Source of the DNA: Chrysoperla carnea
Taxonomy: Eukaryota; Arthropoda; Insecta; Neuroptera; Chrysopidae
Direction of reading: 5' to 3'
DNA length: 64,000 bases
Assembly: GCF_905475395.1 (NCBI RefSeq)
Contig: NC_058342.1
Coordinates: 31,020,140-31,084,139 of the forward strand
Part shown: one piece after another, positions 35,501-48,905 of the stretch
Position numbering within the stretch: the first letter of the stretch is position 1
Layout of the letters: each line of letters begins with the position of its first letter
Notes under the pieces: model-generated
Databases searched by the model: none
What the model saw: the letters and a program-made list of their open reading frames with translations, nothing else
Told to the model about the DNA's origin: nothing
Position numbers and translations under genes: made by a program

Positions 35501-35904
35501 ACCGGAGGCATCAACAAAGAATTAAAATGCAATTAACAGAGATTAGGGGGGGGGGTGGTGTGGTGGTATGGATGGTATTGTCGTTGACGTCACAATGATG
35601 ATTTGTACTTCCAAAACAGAAATGATCTTGTAGAAACGTTTTTAAGGATCATTCACAAGTTCTTAAAAAAAATATTAAGGAAGATTTTTAGCCGGAAAAC
35701 TACAAAGAAACTCTAGTTAGAATTTTGTTTTCCTCTACACTAGCTACAAAGATTGGAACGAATTTGAACCCCTAAAATCGATTACCACAAATTTTTGTAC
35801 ATAACATTCACGATCCCTTGATTATTGATGTAATTTTAGGCGCCTTGTTTTTCTGATGCTAAAAGAGATTCTTTATTTAACGGATATGGGTTTGCTTACA
35901 TACT

Positions 35905-36139
35905 CAGTGACGGCTTAATCATTAGGCGAAGTAGGCCAAGGTCCCTGCCTGTACAAGAGATCCCGGGGAAAGCTCAAAACAAAAAAGACAAATTTTTAAA
36001 AAAAGGCGCCACATTTCCATGCACAAGAAAGACAAATTTTTGTGAAAAGGGCCCCACGTTGAATAACAAAGGCTAAATAAACGAATCCGTCTACTTTTCA
36101 CAATGCCTAAGGGCGCCGAGATGAGCTAATACGGCACTG
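35905..36139. mobile_element. 235-bp element with CAGTG-type ends
   Basis: Left end CAGTGACGGCTTAATCATTA; right end the inverse of CAGTGCCGTATTAGCTCAT. The ends match imperfectly, and the size equals that of the neighbour at 35265. Probably a relative within the same group. Confidence 0.4.
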
Positions 36140-37759
36140 TATTTTCTTTAAGGGAAAGAAATTGGTTATTCGTATCTAAACTGGTGTAATTTTCTCCCCA
36201 AAAATTTTCCAAATCCCATTAAATTAAAGCCTTTGGACTGGGTGAATATTTATTAGAAAAACATAGCACTATCAAAGACCCCATATTTTTCAACATGAAT
36301 TTTTAAGTGAGTCAGTCCTCCATGCAAAACCTCTCTCATAGACTTACAAATATTTATGATGAATTTTTCTAAATAAAAAAAATAAAATAAGAAAAGAAAA
36401 TGTTTTAATGACTGATGAAAAGTATAAAGAAAATAAAATGAAAATTGCTAGTGAACTACGTGTTTTTATATAATATATATATATAGATATATTTTTTTTT
36501 ATATTTTCTATTAACAAAATGGCAATATTTTTTTAAATTATTTGCATCGATTTCCACAAAATCGATGATAACAACGCTTATAGACTTACAAACTACTTTT
36601 TGTTTTTTATACTAAAATGCTAGATTTTGAAAAACGATTAAAAAAAAACAAACAAAAATTACGTTTTATAAGTTTAGAACAAAAAAAAATTGTTTTTTTA
36701 GGAGGTTTATGTTTTTTTATGAACAAATGTTTGACATTTGTACAGAGTATTTTGATTTTTTTGGGTAAAACGCATTCCAAAATTTATTGGATGTACCCAT
36801 TTGTTTTTTGTAAATATAAGCGTGCGCATCAAAGCTTTATTTAAGATTTTGCGCGAATACATATATATTTTTTTAAAAGATATTTGTTTTTTTCCCCTAC
36901 CTCCTTGATAAAAATGTATCAAAATTATTTTTGAGTATTAGAATCTTGTGTCAAAGAATACAGAAGATTTCTGATCAAAAATCTAACCTTTTCACAAATG
37001 TGTTATAATATTATTGGGTGCGTTCAGCACTCACCTTGAGAAATTATTTGACTTTGAACTTGTTAAATGCCAAGAGAACGCTTCCTTCTTTATTTGAACG
37101 CTATTGGGTTGCTAAAGTGCCAACTGGACGCCAAATTATGCGAGTAGATATACAATGCAGGCTCTGAATCAAATTACATGTTAAATCCCCATAAAAAAAT
37201 AGACTTTTTTAATGTCCCTGATAAAAAAGTCCGATTGAATTCCGATTCAATTTCAAAAAGGTTCAGGTTGCAGTTGGTTCTGTATTCTTGGACGTAACAT
37301 GAATGTTGAGTAACATTGAACATTTAAAATAAACAAAATTAAAACTGAATAGACATAAAAATTTTCAATATTTATCTCATTTCAATATTTTAGGTTTAAT
37401 GATATGTTTCGTAAATATATTCTGTACAAAATATTTAAATTAATTAGGATTGGATCATAAAAATAGGATCCAGATCCGTTCCACGATCCAGACCTATCCA
37501 CAACGATACTAAAACTAAATTCATTCAAAACAATCATCAATTGGTGCAAGACTAACGAGAGAAAACCTCCGGCAAATTTTACGGATACGGAACCCTACAC
37601 TCGCATTTGAAACATATCTAAGAACACTTTCCATTAAATTGCCTTTTACCTTAAAGCCTTTTCCAAACTGAGCCGATTTGGAAGATCATCGCCAATTTTT
37701 AGTTTTTTTAGATACAGAATCCTAAACTCGCACTCGAAACTTAGATAAGAACACTCTTC

Positions 37760-37880
37760 ATTAAATTACCTCTCAAATAAAACCAAAAAAATCAAAATCG
37801 GTTCATCCGTGTAGGTGCTACGATGCCACAGACAGACAGACACACACCCATAACGGCCAAACACCCTTTTTTTAGTTCTG
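37760..37880. repeat. Second copy of the dispersed ATGCCACAGACAGACAGAC repeat
   Basis: Matches 18.77-18.9 kb in the same orientation, with AAATCGGTTCATCCGTGTAG upstream and CATAACGGCCAAACACC and a T run downstream. Upstream, AATCCTAAACTCGCA-type text (37.59 and 37.72 kb) is also duplicated. Confidence 0.45.
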
Positions 37881-39575
37881 GGGTTAAAAAATACTGACTA
37901 TCACATTTTGACATAATAAAATTCCCTATTACTCAAGAAAATGATGAACAAAAGTTTGAAACATCTGCGCACAGGCCTGATAAGCATCCAGACCAGTGGA
38001 GAGGGGAAAACCGCCCACCAGGGGAAACCGTCCAACAAGGTCCATCGCCATTCAGCTTATAGTTTCGGAGAAGCATAAGCCGTATTCATATAAGTTGTTT
38101 TTTATCCTACAAAACCCATTATATCATAAATTTTCTTCGGAACCAGGGCTTGGCCTAGCCAAGAAAGAATCCAACAGACACCCATTATATATATCATTTT
38201 TCGGGATTTTTGATTAAAAAAAATCAAGTTCATCTGAATGACTTTTGAAATTTTGAATGAAACGTTTTAGTTCGTTGTTGATAGAAACTAAGATCCCTTG
38301 AAGCAATGTTCGAATTGATTAGAACTAATTCGAAAGAAACAAACCACGATTTAAAACATGGAATTAGAATTATCGAATATTTTTTTCTTAATAAATTTTA
38401 CTTTGGTATACAAAAAATTGTATCGTACGTATGTGAAGGCATGCGCACGACACCATATCGCACCACAGACAATGTGTATTTTTTGTTGGTCCCGACGTGT
38501 AAGCTCTTTTTAATAATTAATTAAAAAATCTATTGTTATTTTTAAACTTATGCTCCAATTCAATTTGGATTCTTCAAATCTATCTTGGATCTTCTTAAAT
38601 CGTAAAAATATTCGATAATTAATTGTATTTAAGTACGAATTGAAATCTGTTGAGATCTTTTAATCGAATCAAATTTAGATTTATCGATTTTTTTTCGCTC
38701 AAAAAAATGAATGTTTCTTCGAATTAATCTACTTTCATAAAATTTTTTTATTCACAATTTGGATGAAATTTTAATTGCACAAAAAGTCATGGAGGAAATG
38801 TTATTACATCTCGAAACAAGAAACAAGAATTTTTTACATGGAAAATTTTGACAAAGCACCTTTTTTAAAATGTTTTTAGGTGAGCCTGATTGGTTTTAAA
38901 ACGTTCAATCAATTTTTTTCAAAACGTCATTTAAATTCGTGAGGTGACACTATGACGTCATATCAATTAGTGACATATTGTTGCAGTCGATCTTTGAACA
39001 AAAGGTATCATTTTAAATTTCCCACCTCTTTTTCAGGTGTCAAATATCGCTTCCAATGACTTCTATTATATTATTATTTATTACTGATGATGGAATTTTC
39101 AAAAAATTTCTTCAAATGTACATCGATCCTACCTAATTCGCTTAGCTAACGCAGCTCCTGCGCTACGAACTTTTTTGAATTAAAAAACTTCCACAAAAAC
39201 GTGTTATAATATTGTCTTCCAAATTGGAATATATTCTTAGAACAAAGCTTCATTGCAATCATGTATTTTGGCTAAACATATAATTTAAACAAAAAATAAA
39301 GGTACATTTAGACAAAGAGTTTTTTTTTATATAGAATTATTATCGTTCCGTGCCTCTTTGTGCCCCGTCGCACAAACAAATATCATATCATAGTGGAAAG
39401 TAGAAACAAACAAACAAAAAATTTTCTCAAATCACATCTCATTCTCAATTAATTAAAAAAATAAAATTCGGCGCTTTAAATATGAATGCGGCAGTTAAGT
39501 TTAAAAATTAAGTGTAACGATATGGAATGTTACTTATCTAGCGCCATTTAAAAAAAAACATGATCCATAAAAATC

Positions 39576-39900
39576 CAGTGGCGGATTTAAGCGGCAAGGG
39601 AATCATTTTTAATTGTCTTTTAGGCTTCCCTAGCCTATGACAGTCTGAAGGGTTAATTAGCAAACCGTAATTCTTAACTCGCCAGTCAAAAAACAAGTTG
39701 GAAAACCAAAAAGGTGGATTGGTAAACTCCATTTTATTTTTTAACGACAGTTATAGTGATTTAGTTACAACAGCTTTTGACTGTAAATTCAATCTTCGAA
39801 TGTTGACTGTCGAATTCATTCAATATTTTTATCACTGAATATTTTTATCACTGAAAACCGGAGTTATCAACTGACATCCTTTTTCTTAAATCCGCCATTG
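39576..39900. mobile_element. 325-bp MITE with 16-bp CAGTGGCGGATTTAAG ends
   Basis: CAGTGGCGGATTTAAG at the left end is mirrored at the right as CTTAAATCCGCCATTG (one mismatch). The flanks TAAAAATC and TAAAAAAA resemble an 8-bp target duplication, which would suit the hAT superfamily. Non-coding interior. Confidence 0.75.
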
Positions 39901-40202
39901 TAAAAAAAAATCGAAGGATCACAAAAATTAAAATAAAATAAAACAAAAAAAATTAGCAGCGCATTAATTTGATGAGACGTAATTTTGAGATACAGACGTA
40001 AAAAATAAAATATGGTCGTGTGTAAATAGCTTTATATAATATAATATATAATATAATATTTCTTTTATTTAATTCTTATTTTTAATATCGAATCGAAATA
40101 TACGATTTTAAAAATGAACAAACGAGATTCAGATTCATATAATATATTATTTTTAATATCTTTTATATATTAATATTTTTATTTTTATTTAATAATTAGT
40201 AT

Positions 40203-40880
40203 ACAGCATGTACAAGTACAAGTACGATTAACGATTGAAATATTAAATTAAAATCGGTTTATAGCAATCGTTACAATTGGAACCACATTCATTTTGCGTT
40301 AGAGATGGTGGAGATCAGAAAAACATGATTTTGAAGTGTTCTGCTCACCAGATTAATTAGCATGGGCGTCGCCAGAGGGCGTAAGTAAGGGCAGCTGCCC
40401 CAATCTAGAGTTTCACAAAAATTGTTCAAAGCGACAAATTTTTTACAAAAAATGTTCCCTTGAAGGTTGACTCCTTGAAAGGTGAAATTAGAATCAATGA
40501 AGCTACCAATAAATTTTTCAACTAACCATCTTTTATAGTTTTTGAAAAAAGGGCCGCCATAAGGTAGAAAAAAAAAATGAAAGAAAAGTAGAATAAGATC
40601 CGGACCCGTGTTTGTGAAATTCTAAAATTTAACTCTAGATCCACACAATTTCTAATGGCTATTTCTATTTATTAAAAATTCTAGGTTGTTTACTGAACGG
40701 CTAATTAAGCTAGTTGATTCCGACAGACCCATCTCCACAATTTTAGATCCCTCCAATATCTTTAAAACCGATTTAGACTAATATGTAACAAAAAGGCGAA
40801 CTCAATTTAATCCAGTAAAAAGTTTTTTTGTTTTGTGTTTGTTTATCGTTATCAATTTCATATACTTGTACATGCTGTGT
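40203..40880. repeat. Segment bounded by a 16-bp exact inverted repeat
   Basis: ACAGCATGTACAAGTA near 40204-40219 is mirrored exactly as TACTTGTACATGCTGT near 40863-40878. The interior begins another GCATGGGCGTCGCC-type end at about 40360. It may be a longer element; the ends alone are not decisive. Confidence 0.35.
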
Positions 40881-41440
40881 ACTTGTTTATACAGAGTGTA
40901 CCATAATGACTGTATTTCGACAGTTAAGTTGAACAGATAATATAATTCAAAATAGAAAAGTTCTTACAAGTTTGTAGATAAATCTTCATTATTTATTAAT
41001 TATTAAAATAGATTACACATCTAGGAAGCAAAAGCGAGGGTGACAAACATGAGTTCTGAGCCATACATTCTTAACTTGCTCCCGTGGTGCGTATACTATT
41101 TTTTTGCTCGGCAGAGGCGTAAAGCGGTAACTTCGTTACGAAAATTGACTCTTTTCGATGACTATTGTTCTTATTTCAAGGTATTATATTTTTACTCAAA
41201 GAATTGCAGCCGATAAGAACTTTTCTACTTAGAATTATAATTTATTAATCGAAGTTCATTAGAGAACACCCCATATATAATACATACATACATATATATA
41301 CCAGGTGTTCAAATTTTTACGAGTAAATTGCTTTAAAATTTTTAAATTTCCAACACATAATTTTCGAGATTAAACTCTCATATAATTAACTTCTCTTTAT
41401 TTATTTCGGTTTCCAAAAATAAGCGAACTATAAATATTTT

Positions 41441-41557
41441 AGAAGCCATAAAAATTGAGACATTTTTTAAAATTAGAAGCCATAAAAATTGAGACATTTT
41501 TTTTAAAATTAGAAGCCATACAAATTGAGACATTTTTAAAATTAGAAGCATTCATTT
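41441..41557. repeat. Short tandem array, about 40-bp unit, three copies
   Basis: AGAAGCCATAAAAATTGAGACATTTTT followed by AAAATT is repeated three times with small length differences in the T run. Confidence 0.85.
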
Positions 41558-42740
41558 CGAGAAAAAAAACTCTCATGAAATTATCCCCTTTTTAAGTACG
41601 GTGAAGATAAAACTTGAAAATCGATTTTATTACAATTTTCTTTAAAATATTTCTTAATTTTGTACACAATCATGAAGCAAATATAAATAGATCCGACCTC
41701 GAGGCGAATAGTGAATTCTTTTCTGAGAAAAGATGAAAGGTGAATAAGGCTTTGCCTGAATCCAATCGTAGCTTTCGAAATCCCCCCGATTCTAATCTTG
41801 AATTAATTTAAGTATTCAAGATTTTTGCTGTGTTTTATGCCAAGCAATGAATTAAATGAACACTTTATATTAAAATAACTTGAACACCCTGTATAAATAT
41901 ATACATATATAAGTAAAATAATTGAAACTATACATCAGTGGCGGCGCATTGCAGATTTTTTTTTAAATATAAATTTTGTGAGAGATTCAATATATTCGAA
42001 TTAGCCAGAAAATATACGACTTCAAAAATTTTTTATTTTTCTTCAATTTTAGTCGGGGTAAGGAAAGTTTTCATCATTCACAAAGATAAATAAAATAAAA
42101 GCAATTTTCGATATACAATTCGAAAGAATAAAATTTTTAAATAGGCCTACATTTATTTTATGGCCTACGAGCAAAATTACAACCAATTTTCCGGGGGATT
42201 GGGGGGGAAACGTGAAGTGAGGACAATGCGCGGTAATACTACAATGAAAATTTATAAAAAATTGGCACACTTTAAGTAAAAAATTTTTAAGTAGCATTTA
42301 TAAGAATCGATTGCGCACGCGTTTAATGTGTGTTCAATGTTTTTAATATCTTTGAGAATGAATTCGTTTCAATGGTTGGGGAAACAATCGCTTTTAGAAC
42401 GCAAGCAAATGTTTTCGAAGCGAATTTCTTTTTAAAACATTTAATAAAAACGTTTTTTTTCCGATTCACGATTTTATTAAACATTCTTTAGAAGAGTCTT
42501 AAAACCCAAGAAAAGAAATGTAAAAAATGCGCATGTGTGTATGTGAAGTACAGTAAATATAATAGTACAGGATGTGTGGGAAATAAAACTTGAAGAAAAA
42601 ATAAAGAACGTTTTACATGATCAAAAAAACGTGTACCCGTAAACACGTTACGCAAACATTTTGTTTTTGTTTTGTTTTTATAAGCTACTTAAAATCTAAA
42701 AAACATTTTCGCAGTAAAAAATAGTGTTTTTTTGTTTTGT

Positions 42741-45700
42741 TTAATATTTAATTCTTGATTTTAATTCTTTAGCAATCCCACCCCATGCTAGTTTAAACAC
42801 ACGCGAACGCCATCTAATTGTTGGATCCCAAAGTGCATGTAAAAATAAATATGGGCTAGAACACTCACGAAACATCCAAGCCACAACAAAATCAAATTTG
42901 TTAAATGTTAACGCTCCATTCTGAAACATTTCAAAAAAACACAAATTAGAACTTGACACATATTTGAGGGGTTATATCCAGTTAGAATTTTCAAAGAATC
43001 GATAAAAAAGCGTTGTTCTTTACGGTCGCAACTGGATATAACCCCTTAAGAACCATTCTTGCTAACTTCCCCCTCCAAAAGTGCCCTGTTAATTGATATT
43101 AGCCCATAAAATTTGAAATACTGACAAAGTGATTTACAGGAATCGATGTTTATTGTCATTGAAACCTATGTTTTATTTTTGCCTTAATAACCTTGATTTT
43201 TCAATCATATTCCTTAATAACTCCCAGCCTGTGAGCACGCTGAAGGGCCTAGGATCCGGTTGATTACAATGTAAATAATAATACGGGGTATCGCAAGTGG
43301 GTTCTTAGTATGTAGACCAAGGAATCTTTGGTGCTCTGCACGAAAACAACCTGTCACACGAAGGTGAGACATCTTCGAGTAAGAGATGCTATTTTAATCA
43401 GATAAAGCTACTCAGAAAGCACGCAGCTTCTCTGCCACGATTTCTCCCAGGATTTATAAATCTAAGATAACGAACCCAAACATTCTTCATCCTCCACACA
43501 GGCTTTACAAGTGGGATCACCAAAAATTCCCATTTTATGAAGGTGGTAATTCAATCGACAGTGTCCTGCAGTGAGTTACAGTCGAGCACAATTGAATTTC
43601 TTAACTGTGCTTATAGACTGTTTGACCTGTCGCATCCAGTAATCAAAATGGGCTCAGTTGAATTTACACATTTGTACAACATAAAAAGTGAAACTAAAAT
43701 TGGATCATTGGATCAGGTCCGATGTGGTTAAAATAAAAGTGTACGGTACGTGTACATACCTGAACAATGGATAAAAGTATCCAATCTAATAAAAACCATA
43801 AAAGTATATGTATCATATAAAAAACAACTGAATCCCAACCAAACAGTAAGGAAGCTGCCCATGACGCACACATACCAATTACCATGCATTCGGACAACGG
43901 CTCCAAAATTATTGTGGGCGGTAACATTGCAACACGTAATTTCGCCCATCTGTAACACACAATATAAATATTTGTAACTCAAAAAGAAGGCAAAGCAACC
44001 ATCACCGTTGATGATCTTTGATCTTACCTTGTTAAACGCGCTTGAAAGCTAGTTACTTCACAAAGACCAGCATTTTGCCAAGCAGGTTGACTACTAATAC
44101 ATATTCGCCAACCACGATCCGTAAATGATTTAGCCATAAAAAAATCTTCAGCTAAATAGCACCCAAACGCACGTAAACCACCCACATCATCTAATAATTG
44201 TTTTCGCATTAGTGCTGACATACCCGTATGACAATTGATGCGTAACAAGTCAGCAGCTAAATATATACGCGCTTGTACTGTTCCAAAAAATACCTACAAA
44301 CAAAAAACAAACCATCAACAATCAACAATTTTAAATTTAATCAACAGATTTTTATACCCTATATATATGTAATATATATAAAGGTATACTAAGTTTAGTC
44401 CCAAGTTTGTAACTAAAGCTTACAAATATTGATGTTACAATTTTGGTATAGGTGTTCATAAAATCACCTAATTAGTCCATTTCCGCTTGTCTGTTTGTCC
44501 GTCCGAAATCCGAAATTTTTATAGCATACTCAGGACGTAAAAATTGTGGCTAAGTTCGTAAATGAGCAACATAGGTCAAGTAAGTCTTGGGTTCGTAAAA
44601 CCCATCTTGGAAACCGTTAGAGATGGAACAAAAGTTTGAATGTAAAAAATGTTCCTTATAAAAAAATTAACAACTTTGGTTTGAAACATTTTTTCGTAAA
44701 CGTCACTGTTAACCCTCCCTCCTCATATTTGCATGACGTATTTTGTGAATGTTGGTGATGTGATTCTTACTTTTTCAAAAGTGGCCGCAAAACCATCTCG
44801 ATCACATGTAAATGGCAGTTGATGAACTAATGCGACATCGTCACGCATATGATGCATCATATCCAATAATGTATCTTCTTTCACTGCAAAAAATATAACA
44901 AATGATATCAATTAGGATGGATCTGAGCACTGAGCATGCGTATCAGCGTATTGTCTATCGTAATACTTACTTCTAATACCACTATCTGATATAAGAATAT
45001 ATTCATGTTTAGCACATGCATAACCAGGCTGCATGTTGTTTATCTTTGGATTAACTCCTACTTCACAACCACCTGGAACACACAGTACAAAGTAAATAAA
45101 CTAATAAAACTGCTTAATTTGATAAAGCATACCTATAAATAATGAAGAATCCACTTCTGGGTATTTATCTAATAATTTTTTGACAATCATAACAGCCGGA
45201 TCTGATTCATTCTCAATACAAAATAACAACTCATACTTAGGATAATTCATTGTAAAAAATGTTTCCAAATTTACAAATAAATTGGGATCAACGCCCACGA
45301 GGGGTTTTATTATTGATACACCCGCATAAGGCACCTCTCTAGGCGTTAATGTATCTCGATTATGAAGTTTCCATTTTCTGAAAAGAAAAAAAAACACACA
45401 TGTTTACCAAAAAGACATCAATTTTAATTTTATTGAAATTTAAAATAGTCATCAAAATTATCCTCTAGGAAGAAATGTTGCTAGAATTTAATTTGGTGAC
45501 TAGAAAACAAAGAATCACAAGACAAGTTGGAATACCAAAGGGTCTAGTTGAGGCATCCCAATTTCATTCCTTCCTATTTCAGTGAAGGCCACAAAAATAC
45601 ACCTACAAGAAAATTTTCTGATTTTATTCGACTGGTGAAAGAAGTGGGACTCCTTTGGCATCATCCTAAATCCAGCCCTGTTGATATTAATTAGTTACCA

Positions 45701-46667
45701 GGAATTATTATGTTACTAGGTAATTAACATAATAATTCCTGGAAAATAATTAATATCAACAGGGTTGGATATAGGACGGGGCCAAAGGAGCCTCAGTTCT
45801 TCCACCAGTCGAAAAAATCAGAAATTCCATTAGAGGCATGGCCAACCTGTAGATCGGAGAATTCAAGGTGCTTTAATAAAGGATTGGATATAATAACCTC
45901 AAATTTTGAAATATTCATTTTTCGCGATTTATATCATTTTGCATTTTAAGCATATTTAATATTAAAGAAGATAATTAATAAACTATTTTAATTAATTTAA
46001 TCTATTTATTCATTGTTAGGTACGAGAAATAACTTTTATTGACAATGCAAATTTGTGATTTTCGTTAATTAAAGAAAAACTGTTAATTTTTCACTAGCTC
46101 CGACGGATTCGTAATTTACCTAAAAAATGCTTTAATTTGGTTTTTTCCTGATGTTCTAGGAACATTTTTAAGAAGGATCGCTTAATATTGTAAAGTTAAA
46201 AAAATACGAAAATGTTTTTTTTTATTGGGGACCTATCTTTGGGGAGCTTTTGTAAAATGAATTGAAGACAAGGACATTTCAGCATTCAGCTTAGTTAAGA
46301 AAGTTTTTAATGCATGTATGTAAATAAAAAAAGATAATGATTAATGACTAATTAATAATTAGATTAGTCATAAAATTAAAATAAGTTAAATTAAAATTAA
46401 TTAAAAGTCATATGAAACAAATTTGTATGTTAATAAGGTTAAGTTAGCATAGGTATTAGGTTTTAGGTACAAAGTCATAGAATTTTAAAGTCATGCTGTT
46501 CGTAAAACAAAGAATGTCGTAAAATCAAATGGTTTTTAATTTGTTTTTTTGTTTTGTTTTTTCACTTACCCATAAACAATTGCAATTAAATGTAATAACC
46601 ATAAACCACACCAGAATATAAAAAAAAAGATCGCAAATCCGTATAGTGTATAAATCATTGGGGCCAT
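42741..46667 (-). CDS. GlcT: Ceramide glucosyltransferase (glucosylceramide synthase)
   Basis: Seven exons: 46570-46667, 45133-45377, 44971-45072, 44771-44883, 44028-44293, 43760-43949 and 42741-42920. They total 1194 bp, 397 aa plus stop (human UGCG 394); all introns are GT-AG and in phase. It transfers glucose from UDP-glucose to ceramide on the cytosolic face of the Golgi, the first step of glycosphingolipid synthesis (GT21 family). The N-terminal membrane anchor is about residues 5-32. The catalytic D1, D2, D3, (Q/R)xxRW signature is complete: D92 in ENESDP, D144 in ISDSGIR, D236 in LAEDFF, and RLTRW at 272-276. These numbers coincide with the human enzyme. C-terminal hydrophobic segments lie at about 295-335. 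Intron 1 (about 1.2 kb) carries a large foldback, intron 4 a DR repeat and intron 6 a LINE piece. Very confident. Confidence 0.96.
43240..43640 (-). mobile_element. LINE 3' fragment in GlcT intron 6
   Basis: The minus strand carries the ORF2-end region (inverse of TACAAGTGGGATCACC...CATTTTATGAAGGTG), the 3' UTR blocks seen at 26.7 kb and an ATTATTATT tail at about 43275. Decayed, same orientation as GlcT. Confidence 0.7.
44354..44705 (-). repeat. DR repeat in GlcT intron 4, inverted
   Basis: Starts with the hairpin end (TATACCC...AAGGTATACTAAGTTTAGTCCCAAGTTTGTAAC) and runs to AAACATTTTTTCGTAAACGTCACTGTT, the inverse of the middle of the 47.3-kb copy. Fits wholly between exons 5 and 4. Confidence 0.82.
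45611..45829. repeat. Long foldback (about 110-bp arms) in GlcT intron 1
   Basis: Left arm 45611-45718 and right arm 45724-45829 are reverse complements: TTCTGATTTTATTCGACTGG faces CCAGTCGAAAAAATCAGAAA, CTCCTTTGGC faces GCCAAAGGAG, CCCTGTTGATATTAATTA faces TAATTAATATCAACAGGG, and CCAGGAATTATTATGTTA faces TAACATAATAATTCCTGG. Almost no spacer separates the arms, so the transcribed intron could form a long hairpin. Confidence 0.85.
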
Positions 46668-47344
46668 TATTTTATTTACAATTTGAACATTGTTTATTGT
46701 TTTTTTAAATTATATTTGATTTGTTATATAAAAACTATTTTATTTTAAATATTTATTTAATTTATTTTAGGTACTAAAACATTCTTTCAACCTCTTTAAA
46801 CATAATGTAATTGTACTAACAACATTAACATATAACTATTCGATCAGTTGTTAGTTTGACAGCCATATTTTTATAATAACTACAGTTTACAGTACTTGTT
46901 CAATACTGAATACTGATTTTAATTTTAATCATTACTACATTTACTGAATTAATGATACTGATACTGATTTATATTACATTACATTACATTATCAGATTAT
47001 CACTCAAAAAAATTGACACTCAAAAAAATATATCTAGTTTTTTTTTGTTATAAGCACGTCTAGTGAATATTCGAGGTACTAAAGAACTTCACTCTTATCT
47101 ATTTTATTCAAGTGATTATCAATTCTCTTCACTTGCATTCTTTATCAATGGCAGCTTTATTCATCATTGATTACTGATCACTGATCACTGATCGATTCGT
47201 TAATTACTCAGTCAACACTCACAGTCAACTTTTTATTTCAATCTCACAATCACAATGCCCTCTTTTAAGATTTTCTCGAATAACTTAAGTTGTTATTGAA
47301 ATAAATACCACGATACTCGAAATAAAATTGTGTATTAAGAAATT

Positions 47345-47920
47345 TTATTTCAAGTGAAAACAAACAATTGAATATTGAGTTAATTGTTGAAATATCATGT
47401 ATGGGCAGTGTTGATGACGCAATCGTTTGTTTTTTGACGTTACATAAGTATAAAGAAAGATATTCACTCTTAGAAAGCCACACACATAACTGATATTCCC
47501 ATATAATACATACTATAAAATTTGCTACTAATTTGCGATCTCGTGGGTAAACAGTGATTTTTACAAAAAAATATTTCAAACAAAAGTTGTTTATACTTTT
47601 GCTCTATCTCTAACGGATTATGAGATGGGTCCCAAGACCCCATTGAGCTATGTTAATCATTTATGAACTGGACCTCACTTTATTTGTCCTGAGAACGCTA
47701 TACAAAAATTCCAGTTGGATACCTTTTTTCGTTTTTGAGTTATCGTGTTGATAGACAGACGGACAGAAGAACGAACAGACAACCGAAAATGTACTAATTA
47801 GGTGATTTTATGAACACCTATACCAAAATTTTGTTGGTAGCATCAATATTTTTAAGCGTTGCAAACTTGGGACTAAACTTAATATACCTTGATATATTTC
47901 ATATATACATGGTATAAAAA
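47345..47920 (+). repeat. DR repeat, near-complete copy
   Basis: About 575 bp. Order of blocks: AAGTGAAAACAAACAATTGA, GTTAATTGTTGAAATA, AAAATATTTCAAACAAAAGTTGTTTA, CTCTATCTCTAACGG, TTCGTTTTTGAGTTATCGTG, CAGACGGACAGAAGAACGAA, AATTAGGTGATTTTATGAAC, CAAACTTGGGACTAAACTTA, then a 3' hairpin ATACCTTGATATATTTCATATATACATGGTAT. No coding frame is conserved between copies. Landmarks only are given. Confidence 0.85.
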
Positions 47921-48592
47921 TTTACCTGCATATAAAGGACATTTATACACGATTTAAAGATTCTTAAAAAACGTGCTTTTTGGAAATATCCTTACAAAAA
48001 AATTATTATTGAAAGCTAAAAAGAGTAGTAGAGTAGATTATATTTAAACGTAGTTTAATTGAGATGAAAGTGAATAGATCGGGCTTTACATATTTACATC
48101 TTTGTCTAAACATTAGATATTCAATAAATTAACACGATTAACTGGTTTTTAAAACAAGTTTTTTTTCTTTTAAATTAATATCTATTTCATTCCGCCTTAT
48201 TAAATGAAATGAAATGACCACAGAAAGGTTTCAAATTTTTTGGTAAACAAACCAAAAACATACCCTTTATATATTTGCAGTGACGTCAATAATAAGAGCC
48301 GCCAAAAAGATATGTTTAAAAAAAACCTACAATAGAGAAAAGATACAAATAGGTGTAATAAAGGTAGCGGATAGCGATAGGGTATAATATGGCTTCCGAT
48401 TTGGGGTGTAAGGTGTAACTGATAATTGTTCAATCTAATTAACATTATTTTATACTTAGTTATTAAAAAATATGATTCATTTTATTTCATTATCATAACT
48501 AGTTTCATACCTATTTGATTATATAATAATCGCCACATATCTGACTAACATTCTTGGGATCAGTCAGACATTTAGCATGAAAAATAAATCAG

Positions 48593-48905
48593 CATAGGCG
48601 TTTGAACAGGGGGAGGGACAACAACAAAGGGCTTTTGCCTCCAACTGGCTTTTAATATTTCTTCGAAAGCTTTTTTGGTCGTCAATATCAAAAGCAGGGA
48701 CGCTCTATATAAAGAGTTGACATGGTGTGTTCGTTCATATTTCCTTGAGGGAGGGATAAGCGCACCAGAGTACCTACCTTTAGGTTTAGGGGGAGTGGCG
48801 TCGAGTCGTCAAAACAAAAATTTTTAGTCCAGAAGTGGAAAATTTCAATTTTGGCATGTATACTTGGACAACTAGTGGTAAAATTTTTGTAGACGCCCAT
48901 GCAAA
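48593..48905. repeat. Possible MITE with GCATRGGCGT ends
   Basis: GCATAGGCGTTTG at about 48593 is mirrored by CAGACGCCCATGC-like text (AGACGCCCATGC) at about 48891-48902. Interior non-coding. Similar GCATGGGCGTCGCC text starts at about 40360. Confidence 0.35.

Larger units (their letters stand above)
30959..42740. other. Gene-free 11.8-kb region rich in inverted-repeat elements
   Basis: No exon with family resemblance was found on either strand. The region holds at least eight short elements with inverted ends, an R1/I-type LINE fragment, homopolymer runs and very AT-rich filler. About 30959-31100 should contain the imd promoter; no convincing kappaB site is visible there. Confidence 0.6.

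Noticed and set aside
36617-36844. 75-codon plus-strand frame with hydrophobic stretches
   Set aside because: Composition follows the local T-rich background; no homology or gene structure around it.
43728-43982. Overlapping frames on both strands around GlcT exon 6
   Set aside because: Only the frame that joins in phase to exons 5 and 7 carries GlcT motifs.
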